Shown piece by piece: positions 1 through 9,472 of a DNA stretch of 64,000 nucleotides. Made by a program: the position numbers and the translations under genes. Position 1 is the stretch's first letter. Every line of letters starts with the position of its first letter. The stretch covers positions 620,001-684,000 of the forward strand of contig NC_053142.1 of assembly GCF_016808335.1 (NCBI RefSeq), read 5' to 3'. The DNA comes from Panicum virgatum. Lineage: Eukaryota; Streptophyta; Magnoliopsida; Poales; Poaceae. The notes under the pieces are model-generated. The model searched no databases and was not told the DNA's origin. It saw nothing but the letters and a program-made list of their open reading frames with translations.

Positions 1-118
1 CTGTCTGGCTTCATCCGTGAGGTCTACCACCCGGAGTGGCTAGCCAATTCGATCGTCGTCCCAAAAGCTTGTGGCAAGTTGAGAATGTGTATCGACTACA
101 CCGATCTTAATAAGGCAT
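1..118 (+). pseudogene. Ty3/gypsy (Tat-type) RT fragment, left half
   Basis: Translation gives a gypsy RT segment with the motifs HPEWLAN, KLRMCIDYTDLNK and a VVPK block, closely matching the intact Tat RT at 11840. It is cut at 118 by a solo LTR and resumes at 1561. Only about 85 codons survive in total, so it is a dead fragment. The 5' part lies outside the window. Confidence 0.85.
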
Positions 119-1560
119 TGAAAGTGATCGGGTGCTCTAGCCTAAGAGGGGGAGGGGGTGAATTAGGCACTAATAAAAACTTAGACCTATGGCTCCAACT
201 AGTTTGCACAAAACTTAAACTAACACAAGCTATCTAGATGTGCAACTAGGTTGTTCTAGTGTGAAACCCCTATCCCAAAAGAGTTTAGCAACCTATAGCC
301 TTTCCTATCAAGAAACTATTCTATGAAAGTAGAGGCACACAAATTGCTAGTATGAAATGCGGAAGCTTAATGAGCGGGATAGGAAATAGCAAACTCTTGA
401 CGCGGGTGTTTATCCCGTGGTTTGGTTAGCCACAAAGGCACACCTACATCCACGTTGTTGTAGCACTCACTAAGAGTATTGCTACTCGGCCACCAAGTCT
501 CTTCCGTGAACACAATCACGGTCACCTTGGCCCCGGGTTCCACTAAGGAGCTTCTCCACAAAGGAATGGGGTCTCCACATCCCCCACACAAAGATGTCGT
601 CGCCACTCCACACCAAGTCGGAGGGTCGATGACGTTGCCGGCGAGCTTCACACTCCAAGGTGCCGGCGCACCAAGCTCTTGTTTTGGTTCACTAATGAAC
701 CACAGCACAAAGGCTCGAAGCCTTACAATCTCACTCACTAAGAGCTAATCCTATACACAATACTCTCAAAGTGTGCTAAGGGCTAAGGATATGATCTTGA
801 TGCTTTTGTATGGCTTGGAGATGTTCTTGGGTGTGTGTGGGATGTCCAGCAACTCCAGCAAGCTTCAAATGGCTGGGGTGAGGCGTATATATAGGCCACC
901 AAGTCTTGTAGCCGTTGCTCCAACGGTTAGCTGAACATCTGCGTATCACCGGAAGAACCGATGCCTATGGTAGGGGTAGCGTCGATTCTTCCGGTCACTC
1001 TAAGACACGGAATAGCCGTTGAGCTTCTGACTGCTGACACAGTGACCACCGGTTGAACCGATGCTATGCACCGATACTTCATCGGTTCAACCGGTGCTGA
1101 AGGATCTTCTCCTGACAGTTGACGTCATTGCACCGATGGTATACTCCGATGCACCGTCGGTTGAACCGGTGCTGAAGAAACCTTTCCTGGACACTTGACA
1201 TCGTCTCTGGTACACAGTACGCCCAATGCACCGATGCCCTTTCTTGGACCGTCAGTTCAACCGGTGCCTATAGGCTGACTCGGCTTCGATTTCCTCCTGC
1301 ACCAAACATCATGGTGTCGGTTCTTCCGACTACCATCATGGCGGCTCCCCCTCGACCCCCGTCCATTAACCGGGTAGCGGAACCCCCGTAGGGGCAGCCC
1401 TTCGGGCCTTGCTATGCCTATCTTCTCTTTCTCTTTGTCATCACTTGAACCTAAAAGCCTGAGAATGGTCACCTTAACAATCATATTAGTCCAAGTGTTG
1501 TGTTGTCATTCGATCACCAAAATCACTCGAAATGGCATAAATGGTGCCATGTTCGTTTCA
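119..1560 (-). mobile_element. Solo LTR, TGAAAG...TTTCA ends, 5-bp TSD GGCAT
   Basis: The element starts TGAAAGTGATCGGG and ends GTTCGTTTCA. It is flanked by GGCAT at 114-118 and again at 1561-1565. Removing it plus one TSD copy restores the RT codons for NKACPKD. Both ends resemble the LTR at 51942-53545, whose polypurine tract fixes a minus-strand orientation. There is no internal region, so this is a solo LTR left by LTR-LTR recombination. A TATATATA stretch lies near 885. Confidence 0.9.
1040..1270. repeat. Diverged tandem repeats inside the solo LTR
   Basis: The core GGTTCAACCGGTGCTGAAG at 1084 recurs with changes at 1159 and about 1254, a spacing of 75-95 bp. Each copy pairs with a nearby CACCGATG motif. 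The LTR at 51942 carries related repeats, so this is a shared LTR feature. Confidence 0.7.
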
Positions 1561-1697
1561 GGCATGTCCCAAAGATCCATATCCCCTCTCTAGAATAGAT
1601 CCGATAGTAGACTCCACTTCAGGATGCGAACTTTTGTCATTCATATATGCATATTCTGTTTTTCACCAGATCTAGATGGCTATGCAGGATGAGAAAA
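1561..1697 (+). pseudogene. Ty3/gypsy (Tat-type) RT fragment, right half
   Basis: The RT resumes in the same frame after the solo LTR with CPKDPYPL, then IVDSTSGCELLSF and FHQI. A premature TAG replaces the codon after FHQI, and homology stops in an A-run at about 1697, where a different repeat begins. Confidence 0.85.
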
Positions 1698-1797
1698 AAA
1701 TCTCACATTTAGACCCCTGAAGAAATGAAGTTCGTTTTTGGACCCTAGGGGTCGACGCCACGACCTGTGGTGCCAAGGTCCGCGTCAGCACGCCAAC
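1698..1797. repeat. Left arm of a long imperfect inverted repeat (MULE-like)
   Basis: The block starts with TCTCACATTTAGAC and includes GTCGACGCCACG and TGGTGCCAAGGTCCG. Its reverse complement recurs, diverged, at 3862-3967. Arms of about 100 bp, 2.2 kb apart, recall Mutator-like TIRs. I could not find a 9-bp target duplication, so the assignment is tentative. Confidence 0.45.
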
Positions 1798-1799
1798 GT

Positions 1800-2120
1800 G
1801 GCTGTTGACGGGACGTCTAGCTGAGCGCCACGGATCATGGCGTCATGCTGCCATGTTGACGAAGTGGTCAGCCACCCCATGAGACTGACCTCACCAGTGA
1901 GCACCGTAGAGCCCCAAAATACTGTAGAGTACTGTTGTGCACTGTAGATAAAACTATTTGCATAGTAAAGTTTAAAATAAATAGTCAGATGAGACATGAG
2001 ATAGATCCTAGTGAAATTAGTCTGAGAGCACATGGCGTGCCTAGCCCACCCCCGATGGATGGAACGGATGGATGGACGGATTGGCCGACGAGACCGAGGA
2101 GAGAGAGAAACGCACAGTCA
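1800..2120. other. Intergenic sequence between repeats
   Basis: I find no supported gene. Short open frames overlap on both strands without motifs. The segment lies inside the interval bounded by the inverted arms at 1698 and 3967. Confidence 0.4.
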
Positions 2121-2468
2121 GGAGTGTGTTTGGTTTCTACAGTGGATTTTACACGCACGTTTTTTTTTGAAAAAAAAATCTCGCATGCATGAAGTACTAA
2201 ATGAAGTCTATTGGCAAAATTTTTTTAGGAATGGGTGTAACTTTTCGAGACGAATCTAGTGACGGTAATTAATTGATGATTTGCTACAATGTTGCTACAG
2301 TGATCATTCTCTAATCATGCGGTCAAAAGTCTCATTAGATTCGTCTCGCGATTTACACGGGAGTTGTGGGGGTGGTTTTGTAATTAGACTTCAATTAATA
2401 CTCTAAATTAGTGGTCAAAGAACAAAAAAATTTCGCGAAATTTTTTACACCTCAAACCAAACACTGCC
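2121..2468. mobile_element. MITE with GTGTTTGGTTT-type termini
   Basis: The left end reads GGAGTGTGTTTGGTTT and the right end AAACCAAACACTGCC, its near reverse complement. Internal inverted segments such as AGACGAATCTAGTGA and ATTAGATTCGTCTCGCG make a long imperfect hairpin. The core is shared with the MITE at 4183. The length of about 350 bp and lack of coding capacity fit a non-autonomous DNA transposon. The TSD is not clear. Confidence 0.75.
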
Positions 2469-2953
2469 ATGGTTGGCAGGTTGGAGAGAGAAACAAATAT
2501 AAAAAACTTGCCACACCTGCGTGCCGGCCCGGCCCTCGGTCTGTCTCTCCTGGTCGATCTCTTTATTCACTGTGAGCACTTATTCACCGGGAGCACTTGT
2601 CATCTATTCAGTACCCACGGTACTATATAAAGCTTTTATTAGAACTGTTTAAATATGATTATGCGCACCTAGAACAATGTGTTACAGACGCCAGCCATAT
2701 GAAGCTATAGCTGAATGTTGACGTGCTCTACTTAAAAACTGATCAAATATATCTCGTAAGTGTTAATTATCTCCTAATATAGTAACAATAATATGAGTAT
2801 ATGTATATATGCCGACAATTGGGATAAAATAATTTTGTGCAGTTAAAACTGCGCGGCACTGCTACTAGTACATGCTGCTCCCTTTCGCGTGCAAAGCGAA
2901 GGCCAATGGGGATTTTTTTTTGTGAGGGGGGGTTCTCAGAGCCAGTAGAGCCG
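2469..2953. other. AT-rich intergenic DNA
   Basis: No coding signal or recognised element. A CTATATAAAG motif occurs near 2623, but no downstream gene is visible. The sequence becomes AT-rich with short homopolymer runs. Confidence 0.4.
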
Positions 2954-2956
2954 TTA

Positions 2957-3232
2957 GGGTAGTCCCAATGCAGACTCTACTCATAGAGTCTAAGCCTCAA
3001 AGACTTCATCACAAAAAACTATACTTCCCAATTCAAAGTGTGTTATTTTGGTTTATATGGCCTACTTGTCTCTCTCACATTCATTCTTAATTTGCGTGAA
3101 GACTTGGAGTCTAAATAAGACTTGGAGTCTTGATTTCTCTCCCCCTCTCTTCCATAAATATACTGCAACATCAGCAAAACACAATAAATAGAAGGTTTAG
3201 ACTCTATGGTAGAGTCTGGGTTGGGACTGCCC
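2957..3232. mobile_element. Tourist-like (PIF/Harbinger) MITE with TTA TSD
   Basis: The element starts GGGTAGTCCCAATG and ends TTGGGACTGCCC, with TTA at 2954-2956 and 3233-3235. The inverted termini run about 40 bp with few mismatches and both include a TAGAGTCT palindromic block. A 276-bp length and a TTA duplication are the hallmarks of Tourist-type MITEs mobilised by PIF/Harbinger transposases. Confidence 0.85.
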
Positions 3233-3235
3233 TTA

Positions 3236-3861
3236 CATCCCGATCAACTCAACTGTGCTTATTTGAGTATAGAACTGTGCTTATCATTTTTTCCTCGCTG
3301 CCCACGAAATTACCTTGAGTACTCAATTACCTTCCTCAACTGCTACGCAATTAAAAAAAAAGTATCAGTACTACCTGAGCTGTCTCTACTGACTCCAACA
3401 CGCCGCCCTCCCTTGGTTCCTGTAAAATCAGCCGCTGCATCCACGTTGTGCATGTACTCCTCGCTTCTTACCACGTACTAGTAGGAGGCAAAGATCAAGG
3501 TATCGATAACCACGCCATGTCGCAACGCCACGCAAAGGCCTGAACCAATCGGACCGGGCTCCGGCAGCACGGCCACGACATTAGCGATAGCACCTCGCCT
3601 CGCCTGTCGTGTTCTTTCCTTTCCTTGCTACTATTCCTAGGCCACAGCCTACTGCCACTGCACACTCCTCCAGCCTGTCATGTTCCTTCCATGTGCATGC
3701 TACTGCTGCATGTGTAGCCGTGTGGGTGTGGTTCTTGCTGTGCCTACTGCCCACAACTATTGCCTCCTGCGGTGCTCCAGTCCAGCTTCTGCTAGTGCGT
3801 CTGTTTTTGCCTTTTAGAGCTAAGCTTGGCAGTGGGCGCCCCATCCCAACCCATATCGACA
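3236..3861. other. Low-information segment between MITE and right inverted arm
   Basis: Open frames of 90-110 codons occur on both strands around 3581-3947 but overlap each other and show no motif. If the arms at 1698 and 3862 bound one element, this could be captured host DNA. I see no exon boundary to prove it. Confidence 0.35.
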
Positions 3862-3967
3862 TGTTGACACGGACCTCGGCGCCACGGGTGTGGTGCCGAG
3901 ACGTGGCGCTGACCCTAGAGATACAAAATCACAATTCGTTTCTATAAAGATCTAAATGTGAAATTTT
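3862..3967. repeat. Right arm of the long imperfect inverted repeat
   Basis: Contains GACCTCGGCGCCACGGG and ends near TCTAAATGTGAAAT, the diverged reverse complement of the arm at 1698-1797. GC-rich palindromic pieces such as CGGCGCC sit at the inner side and AT-rich sequence at the outer side. Confidence 0.45.
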
Positions 3968-4182
3968 TTAATAAAAAATGTTAAAATTTTAAAAAATATG
4001 AATACCTCTTAAGATGAAAAACACATTGCCAACGTTTGTAAAGTTTTCACAGTTCATACCTTTTCTATTATACATTGATTCAAAACCAGGAGGTACTGCC
4101 AGGAGCAGGTCATCCTGATTTGACAATTCAGTGGTCGGTGTATCCTCGAAACTTCTGTCAAACTGGTTTTGATTTGAGTAAC

Positions 4183-4522
4183 GCTGTGTTTAGTTCACGA
4201 AAATTTTTGGCCCAAAATTTTTTGAAATGGAATCTTACTATTTCGGAGTACTAAATAAAGTCTATTTATAAATATTTTTGCACGGATGGATTGGAAATCG
4301 CGAGATGAATCTAATGAGCCTAATTAATCCATAATTAGCGGAAGGTTACTGTAGCATCACTGTTGCAAATTATGGGTTAAGTAGGCTCATTAGATTCGTC
4401 TCGCGATTTACAACTCATCCGTGCAAAAAGTTTTGCAAATAGATTTTATTTAGTACTTCATGCATGTGTCCAAATATTTGATGCGATGTTTTTTGAAAAA
4501 CTTTCTGAGAACTAAACATGGC
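4183..4522. mobile_element. MITE with GTGTTTAGTTC-type termini
   Basis: The left end GCTGTGTTTAGTTC pairs with the right end GAACTAAACATGGCC. The subterminal arms pair over long stretches, for example AATCTAATGAGCC with GGCTCATTAGATT, giving a 340-bp hairpin. The sequence ATTCGTCTCGCGATTTACA near the centre is shared with the MITE at 2121. There is no coding capacity. Confidence 0.75.
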
Positions 4523-5404
4523 CCAAGAGATTTTGTACCTCCAACTGCATGTGACTGATGGACTAAAACCATGCTTAGTGCAAGTTTCATGGGTTTCATT
4601 CTCCTTAAATGGCATGCCATGTAGGCCAAAACAATGACATGGCAATAAATTTATGATGAGATGTAAGGAGTCCATCTTCATAATTTCATCCTGATATAAC
4701 CTGGCGTACACAGTTACCAAGGGCTAGTAGCCTAGTACTCAGTTTTGATACAATTGGAAGTGGCTACATAGTTCAGATGGCATATTTCATCACAAGTCCA
4801 CAACAACATGCAACAATAAAAAACTATGAATTGTATATTAGACCACGAGATGGAACTGCCTCAAGAGGGTTGTTTTATTCACCAACCTAAACCTCAACCT
4901 CTGTAAATGAGGTGGCACTCTTGGAAACCATATAATGAAACACTCCACGACGTATATCCTTACTGCTAAGGGAGATTCTTTCATTGGCTCTACCACTTCC
5001 TTTCCTCGCATCTGCTGGACGGTCCTAGTCACATCCAATGAGCTTATGTGGACTACACAGTTCTTTTGAATCCTTTCCTGTTAGCCACTGCAGATTGCAC
5101 AACAGTTTTTAGATTTTAACAACCACCATTAAGGATAAATGTATCAGAGAAAGCACTTACATTTCTTACAGGCAAGAACCTTCGTTCTTGAGCCCCTTTT
5201 AGTATGTCTTGACACCTAATATAGACAGTGATACATGGACTTATGCACACAGTTGTCAGGACTGACAGTGATGGGTGACTTGTCTCGTCAGACAAACTAG
5301 CTGCTGCATCTCGTGGTGGCGTGGTCAAGGAAGCCTACTCCCTTCACAAAATCAGAATCAAGGTGAAGGGCAACTGTGTTCACGTGATCAAGAAAATTTC
5401 CATA
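4523..5404. other. Non-coding or possible host-gene remnant
   Basis: Minus-strand frames at 4838-5038 and 5116-5328 and a plus-strand frame at 5321-5503 are open, but none shows a recognisable domain. Part of this could be exon debris of a plant gene. I cannot support a gene model. Confidence 0.3.
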
Positions 5405-5670
5405 GACGCGCCAAAGCCGAGGACGTCGCCGACCAGGCATGGCCTGCCCCCGCCGCACCTTCCTCGCACGCCACCTGCTCGCTCACCGTCGCCGTTGCAT
5501 TAAACCACCGTCCGGTCTGTTAGCGCCCTCAGGCCATCAAGCACCCTGCGGACCCGCTTGCTCGCGCGCATGACAATCTCTACACGCCTTGTCACCTCGC
5601 CTTGACACGCGAAAGCGGAGGACGTTGCTGACCATGGCCTGCACCCGCCGCGCCTTGCGTTCCTTTTCCT
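5405..5670 (+). repeat. Imperfect direct repeat, about 60 bp, 200 bp apart
   Basis: A segment containing AAAGCCGAGGACGTCGCC (from about 5413), followed by CATGGCCTGC and CCGCCGCACCTTCC, recurs from about 5610 as AAAGCGGAGGACGTTGCTG, CATGGCCTGC and CCGCCGCGCCTT. The copies are GC-rich and in the same orientation, indicating a local duplication of an unidentified sequence. Confidence 0.65.
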
Positions 5671-5872
5671 CGTTTTTTATGCTTGCTTTGTTGTTTCTTT
5701 CTTTGAGCTCCCATTGGTGGCATTGTCTCTCTCCGTGTGGCCTGACTGTACTTGTTGGATGTTTCAATTTTTTTCTTTCTTCCATCTGTTCTTTTCTTTT
5801 CTTTCCTTTTCTTTTTACGCTTTGGATCACCTAATTCATTCTACATGTGAGAAACAAGTCAAATTTTGGTCT

Positions 5873-6298
5873 ACGCCAGCTGTATTTCTTGGATATGATA
5901 GCCATTTCTCACACTCTCTTCGGAATCGAACTCTAATTCTGCATCACCCGTCACTACCATGGTAGGTCCCTATCCTACACTGAAAGGTAGAAATTTGAAT
6001 GATGCGCCGTCGGCACGAGGGCCGTGCGATCCGTCAAGTTATCCTGAATCATCGGATCAGCGAGTAGAGCCCGCGTCAGCCTTTTATCTAATAAATGCGC
6101 CCCTTCCGGATGTCGGGGTTTGTTACATGTATCAGCTCTAGAATTATTGCGGTTATCCGAGTAGCACGTACCATCAAACAAACTATAACTGATTTAATGA
6201 GCCATTCGCAGTTTCACAATTCGAATTAGTTCATACTTGCACATGCATAGCTTAATCTTTGAGACAAGCATATGACTACCGGTAGGATCAACCAGGTA
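5873..6298 (-). rRNA. Partial 18S rRNA, 5' end (decayed copy)
   Basis: The minus strand starts TACCTGGTTGATCCTACCGG at 6298 and continues through GTCATATGCTTGTCTCAAAG and GCTCATTAAATCAGTTATAG, the universally conserved 5' end of plant 18S rRNA. About 330 nt match well. Near 5970 there is a small internal deletion, and beyond it substitutions accumulate, many C-to-T. Homology fades at about 5873. No 5.8S or 25S follows, so this is a translocated fragment of rDNA, not a functional unit. Confidence 0.93.
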
Positions 6299-6660
6299 GC
6301 ACATCCTCATCGACAAGTAGGCACCGACTTCCACATAGTGCATTAGCCGGGCCAACTGTCGTTTCCAATCAGACAATCTCTGATAGGCACGGGGCGCCAA
6401 AGCACCTTCAGCCTTTTTTTGTTACCAAGAGCGAACACAAGGTGGCCATGATGAAGGCAGCCAAGGGTGACTACACAAGGCAACGACATGAACGCTTTCT
6501 TATCGACGTGCCACGTCCTGAGGGTGCGCACAACGATAGCAACATTTAGCTATGCAACCTCTAACAAGATTGGTAGCAACACGCAAGCACTCAACAAAGG
6601 GTCAGTCATGGTAACCAGAGTATTGAAGGGACAAAGACGCTGGCAGTCGGCCGTACAATA
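6299..6660 (-). other. Probable 5' external transcribed spacer of the rDNA fragment
   Basis: The sequence directly upstream of the 18S start reads GGATGTGC on the minus strand, as expected for the end of a grass 5'ETS. The following 100 bp look like spacer. How far the ETS extends is inferred only from continuity; no second landmark is visible. Confidence 0.5.
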
Positions 6661-7600
6661 GCAAGGATCCTCCCAGCAGTTACAGGTCCAACACAACTCA
6701 TGCGCCATCATAGCCGCTACGAATTACCCATCCAAAGCAAATATGCTCAGAATATTATGGGAAAAATTGTGCATGTTACTTTAGCTCAGAATAGGTTTGT
6801 GTAAATTTTTCATGTGCTTTACTTGTTGTTTGATATGTGTTTTGAAATAGAAAAGTGCCATGTTGATATGTATAAATAAATGGAAAGCTGCTATAAAACT
6901 TGCTCCAAAAATTCCACCAAATAATTTATAGTCATATTACTGTAAGATTGAGCCTCTGGAATTTTTGGGACCATGTTTGCTCCTGTTTTGATATGCATGT
7001 ACATTATGCTTGTTAAACTAGTAAAAAAATAAGGAAAAAAGGGGTTGAAATTGATAAGTATATTTTATTGTGTTCAAATGGGCTTAGGATTTTTACTGTA
7101 TAATTTTCAGCTTCACATCATATTTCTGTATTTTCTATCAAAAAGATTAAATGCTATGGACTAGGGGTTCAATAAATAGAAAAGTGGGTTAACATGTGCT
7201 CTAAATGCTCCACCCAATTTTAGGTAGACTTGTTACTGTGGAAATAAGCTTTTGTAAAGTTTCCGTGTGTTTTAGTTGCTGTTATCTACTGTTTCTTAAT
7301 TATGCTTCATGTTAAGCCTAGGAAATGAGAAAAATCAAAAGGAATAGTAAATGTGCTTCAAATGGGCTAAAAATTTTGTGGCGGTCTTGTTATGGTACTG
7401 TAAGTTTTCTTTAAAAAATTTGAAGTGCATCAGATCTATTTTGATTGTAGAACATGGCTGCCAAGTTTAATAGTGTAGAAAAAATATTAAAAGATTGCTT
7501 GTTTTTACTTTCTTGTGTAATATGGAATATTTGTACATCACGCTCATGCATCCTTGCTGCCATTTTGCATATGATCATCTGCACCCTCGTTTGCATGCAT
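6661..7600. repeat. AT-rich region with degenerate repeats
   Basis: Related segments of the type TGTGCT..AAATG....CTTGTTACTGT occur near 6900, 7070, 7195 and 7350, spaced about 120-170 bp. They look like old tandem copies. There is no gene: open frames here are short and overlapping. Confidence 0.35.
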
Positions 7601-7796
7601 TCCATAGCTTACTTTGGAGCAGCTACGCCATGGAATCGGGAGCTCCAAGTGGGCCATTTTTGGTAAGCACAACTGGCGATGCGGGATGAACCGGAAGCCG
7701 GGTTACGGTGTTGATGGACCCAAAGCGGAAGACGTTTCCGCCAAGTCCGGTAAAATTGTCGTTGAACTCCATCTGGATCGTATCTCGATGCCTAGG
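7600..7796 (-). pseudogene. Tat-element 5' leader remnant
   Basis: The sequence lies immediately inside a minus-strand primer binding site at 7797-7815. It should be the untranslated leader just downstream of the 5' LTR, but no gag reading frame survives and the left side runs into unrelated DNA. Confidence 0.45.
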
Positions 7797-7815
7797 CCCC
7801 TAACTGGCGCGCCAA
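7797..7815 (-). promoter_or_regulatory. Retrotransposon primer binding site
   Basis: The minus strand reads TTGGCGCGCCAGTTAGGGG, matching the Tat-type primer binding site seen again at 39211-39230. It abuts an LTR on its right, so the element runs on the minus strand. Confidence 0.75.
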
Positions 7816-8720
7816 CTATCGTAGCTTTGTACCGACGAGTAGATTTAGGTATAGGATTATCGGGGCAAATCACAGATGGTAGCACAGGACACAGAGACAC
7901 AGTTTAGATAGGTTCGGGCCACTAATGGTGTAATACCCTACGTCCTGTATACGGCTATTGTATTCCTATATTCAAGAACAATGTGCAGGGCGCAACCTAG
8001 ATTCTAAGGTGTTTATGGATGAGTCCCCCCCCCCTCGAGGGATCCCCTGCCCGTGGTTATATACTCCCCAGTGGTAGGGTTACAAGTTGGAATCCTAGAA
8101 CTACAGGTTTTTGGTAAGCCTAATTATTTCTAAGTCACCAGGATCCTGCGGGATACTTGTTAGGCAACGTATCTGGTGCAAACCAAGGATCTCGTGAAAA
8201 CCTGTGCAAACCTACTAAAAAAAGTTTCAAAAAATTCTAAAAAAAATCATGAATGTGCTTCTCAGCTTATTTCATCTATATACAAAATTTCATGGTCAAA
8301 TTCATCTTACTCTAGAAGTTACAAACAAGACAAATTTGAGATGCATTTGAACCATTACTGTTGTTAGAAAATTTGTCTTTTTTGTAATTTTTAGAGTAAG
8401 ATGAATTTGACCATGAAATTTTATATATAGATGAGGTAAGCTGAGAAGCATATTCATGATTTTTTTTTCGAAATTTTTTGAAACTTTTTTTGGTAGGTTT
8501 GCGTGGGTTTGCACGAGATCCTTAGTTTGCACCAGATATGTTTCCTGCTTGTTATGGCAATCCAAGTTGTTATATGTGCCGCCATTGATCTGGAGGCCCG
8601 GCCCACCCCTATCCGAGTGGTGGCCTAAGCCCATCTTGTAGATATCCGGGTAGCTTGTTATCATCAGAACCTTTAGTGGAGCGCCGCCTACGCATACACG
8701 AGCTGCCACGACTCAAAATA
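7816..8720 (-). repeat. Tat-type LTR remnant, interrupted by a foldback element
   Basis: Contains GGTTCGGGCCACTAATGG followed by GTAATACCCTACGTCC, a block typical of Tat LTRs and also present at 32403. An insertion at 8172-8536 splits it. The right boundary is not sharp; I place it near 8720 where similarity to LTR-type sequence fades. Confidence 0.55.
8172..8536. mobile_element. Foldback (hairpin) MITE with TA TSD
   Basis: Almost the whole element is one inverted repeat. The left arm begins TCTGGTGCAAACC and the right arm ends GTTTGCACCAGA. Arms of about 170 bp include TGGTCAAATTCATCTTACTC and its reverse complement. TA occurs at 8170-8171 and 8537-8538, fitting a Tc1/mariner (Stowaway-like) insertion. 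Open frames inside it are hairpin artefacts. Confidence 0.8.
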
Positions 8721-8923
8721 ATAGACAGGGTGCCCGGGAGAGTGGCTATAGCTTAAGGGAGGCTTAGAGCTGATCAAACCACTTGCTAGGACGTTCGGGA
8801 CTGAGGCCGAGAAAAAACATCTAGATGGGCTTGGAGTGTGTGCTAGATCGCCACCCTGAAAGAGTCCTCTAACGGTAGGTCAACTCCCGAGTCCTATGTC
8901 GTCATATCTTTAACTTTAATCCT
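8721..8923. other. Boundary between LTR remnant and coiled-coil ORF
   Basis: Expected to hold a polypurine tract or the upstream part of the antisense ORF. I cannot identify either with confidence. Confidence 0.3.
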
Positions 8924-9472
8924 ATGACTCTGACTACTGTAGCCTCTGCCACTACCATCTCCCTCCTCGAGAAGGAACTCCGAGAGATGAGGCGTGAGAA
9001 GGCTAAGGCCGACTCCTCCATATCATCCTTGAAAAGGGAGGTGGAGCTGTTGTCTGCAGAGAGGAACGACCTAACTCGGGCTAAGGAGGAGTCTGATGCA
9101 GCCCTGGCCGAGGCAGAGAAGAAGACAGCCTTCGCTACTATGGAGACAAATAGTAAGTGTCTTCTGGGCAAGCCTTTCCTTTTCCCGAGTGATGAGTTCA
9201 TGACTGAGCCCACTTTGCGTCCCTTCGTCGGATGGAGGCAGTAGAGAAGGAGCTCTCGCGGCTACGGGCAATGGCGGCCAAGTTGGCAAAGAAGGTGCTG
9301 TTCAAGCTTGAAGTGGAGCCGAACTCGGCGCGAATCCTCCTGAAGAGTAACAGCCGGCGGGTGTGCCCAAGGCATGACATTGCTCAAGTCCTTCTACCCT
9401 AACATTGACCTGTCGGTCATTAGGGGTGGACTGGCCCAACCGGCCTTGAGATTTTGTAATAGGATAGCCTAG
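8924..9472 (+). pseudogene. Antisense coiled-coil ORF of a minus-strand Tat element
   Basis: The reading frame starting MTLTTVASATT runs through a Glu/Lys/Ala heptad-rich region (LLEKELREMRREKAKAD, AEAEKK), typical of the 'putative gypsy type transposon' proteins of grasses. After frameshifts, a C-terminal block with LKSFYPNIDLSVIRGGL and a TAG at 9470 is recognisable. It lies opposite in strand to the protease at 10432-11151, the arrangement seen in Grande-like Tat elements. Its function is unknown. Confidence 0.65.

Noticed and set aside
3609..3947. 112-codon plus-strand frame with a hydrophobic stretch
   Set aside because: It ends inside a repeat arm, overlaps a frame on the other strand and has no homology I can recognise.
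5537..5834. Overlapping frames beside the 18S fragment
   Set aside because: Low-complexity T/C-rich sequence gives Lys/Glu-rich or Phe/Ser-rich products; no gene evidence.
5975..6400. Short frames across the rRNA fragment
   Set aside because: The DNA is 18S rRNA and spacer, so these frames are not coding.
8302..8709. 135-codon minus-strand frame
   Set aside because: It spans the foldback element and its LTR flank; the sequence is a hairpin artefact.
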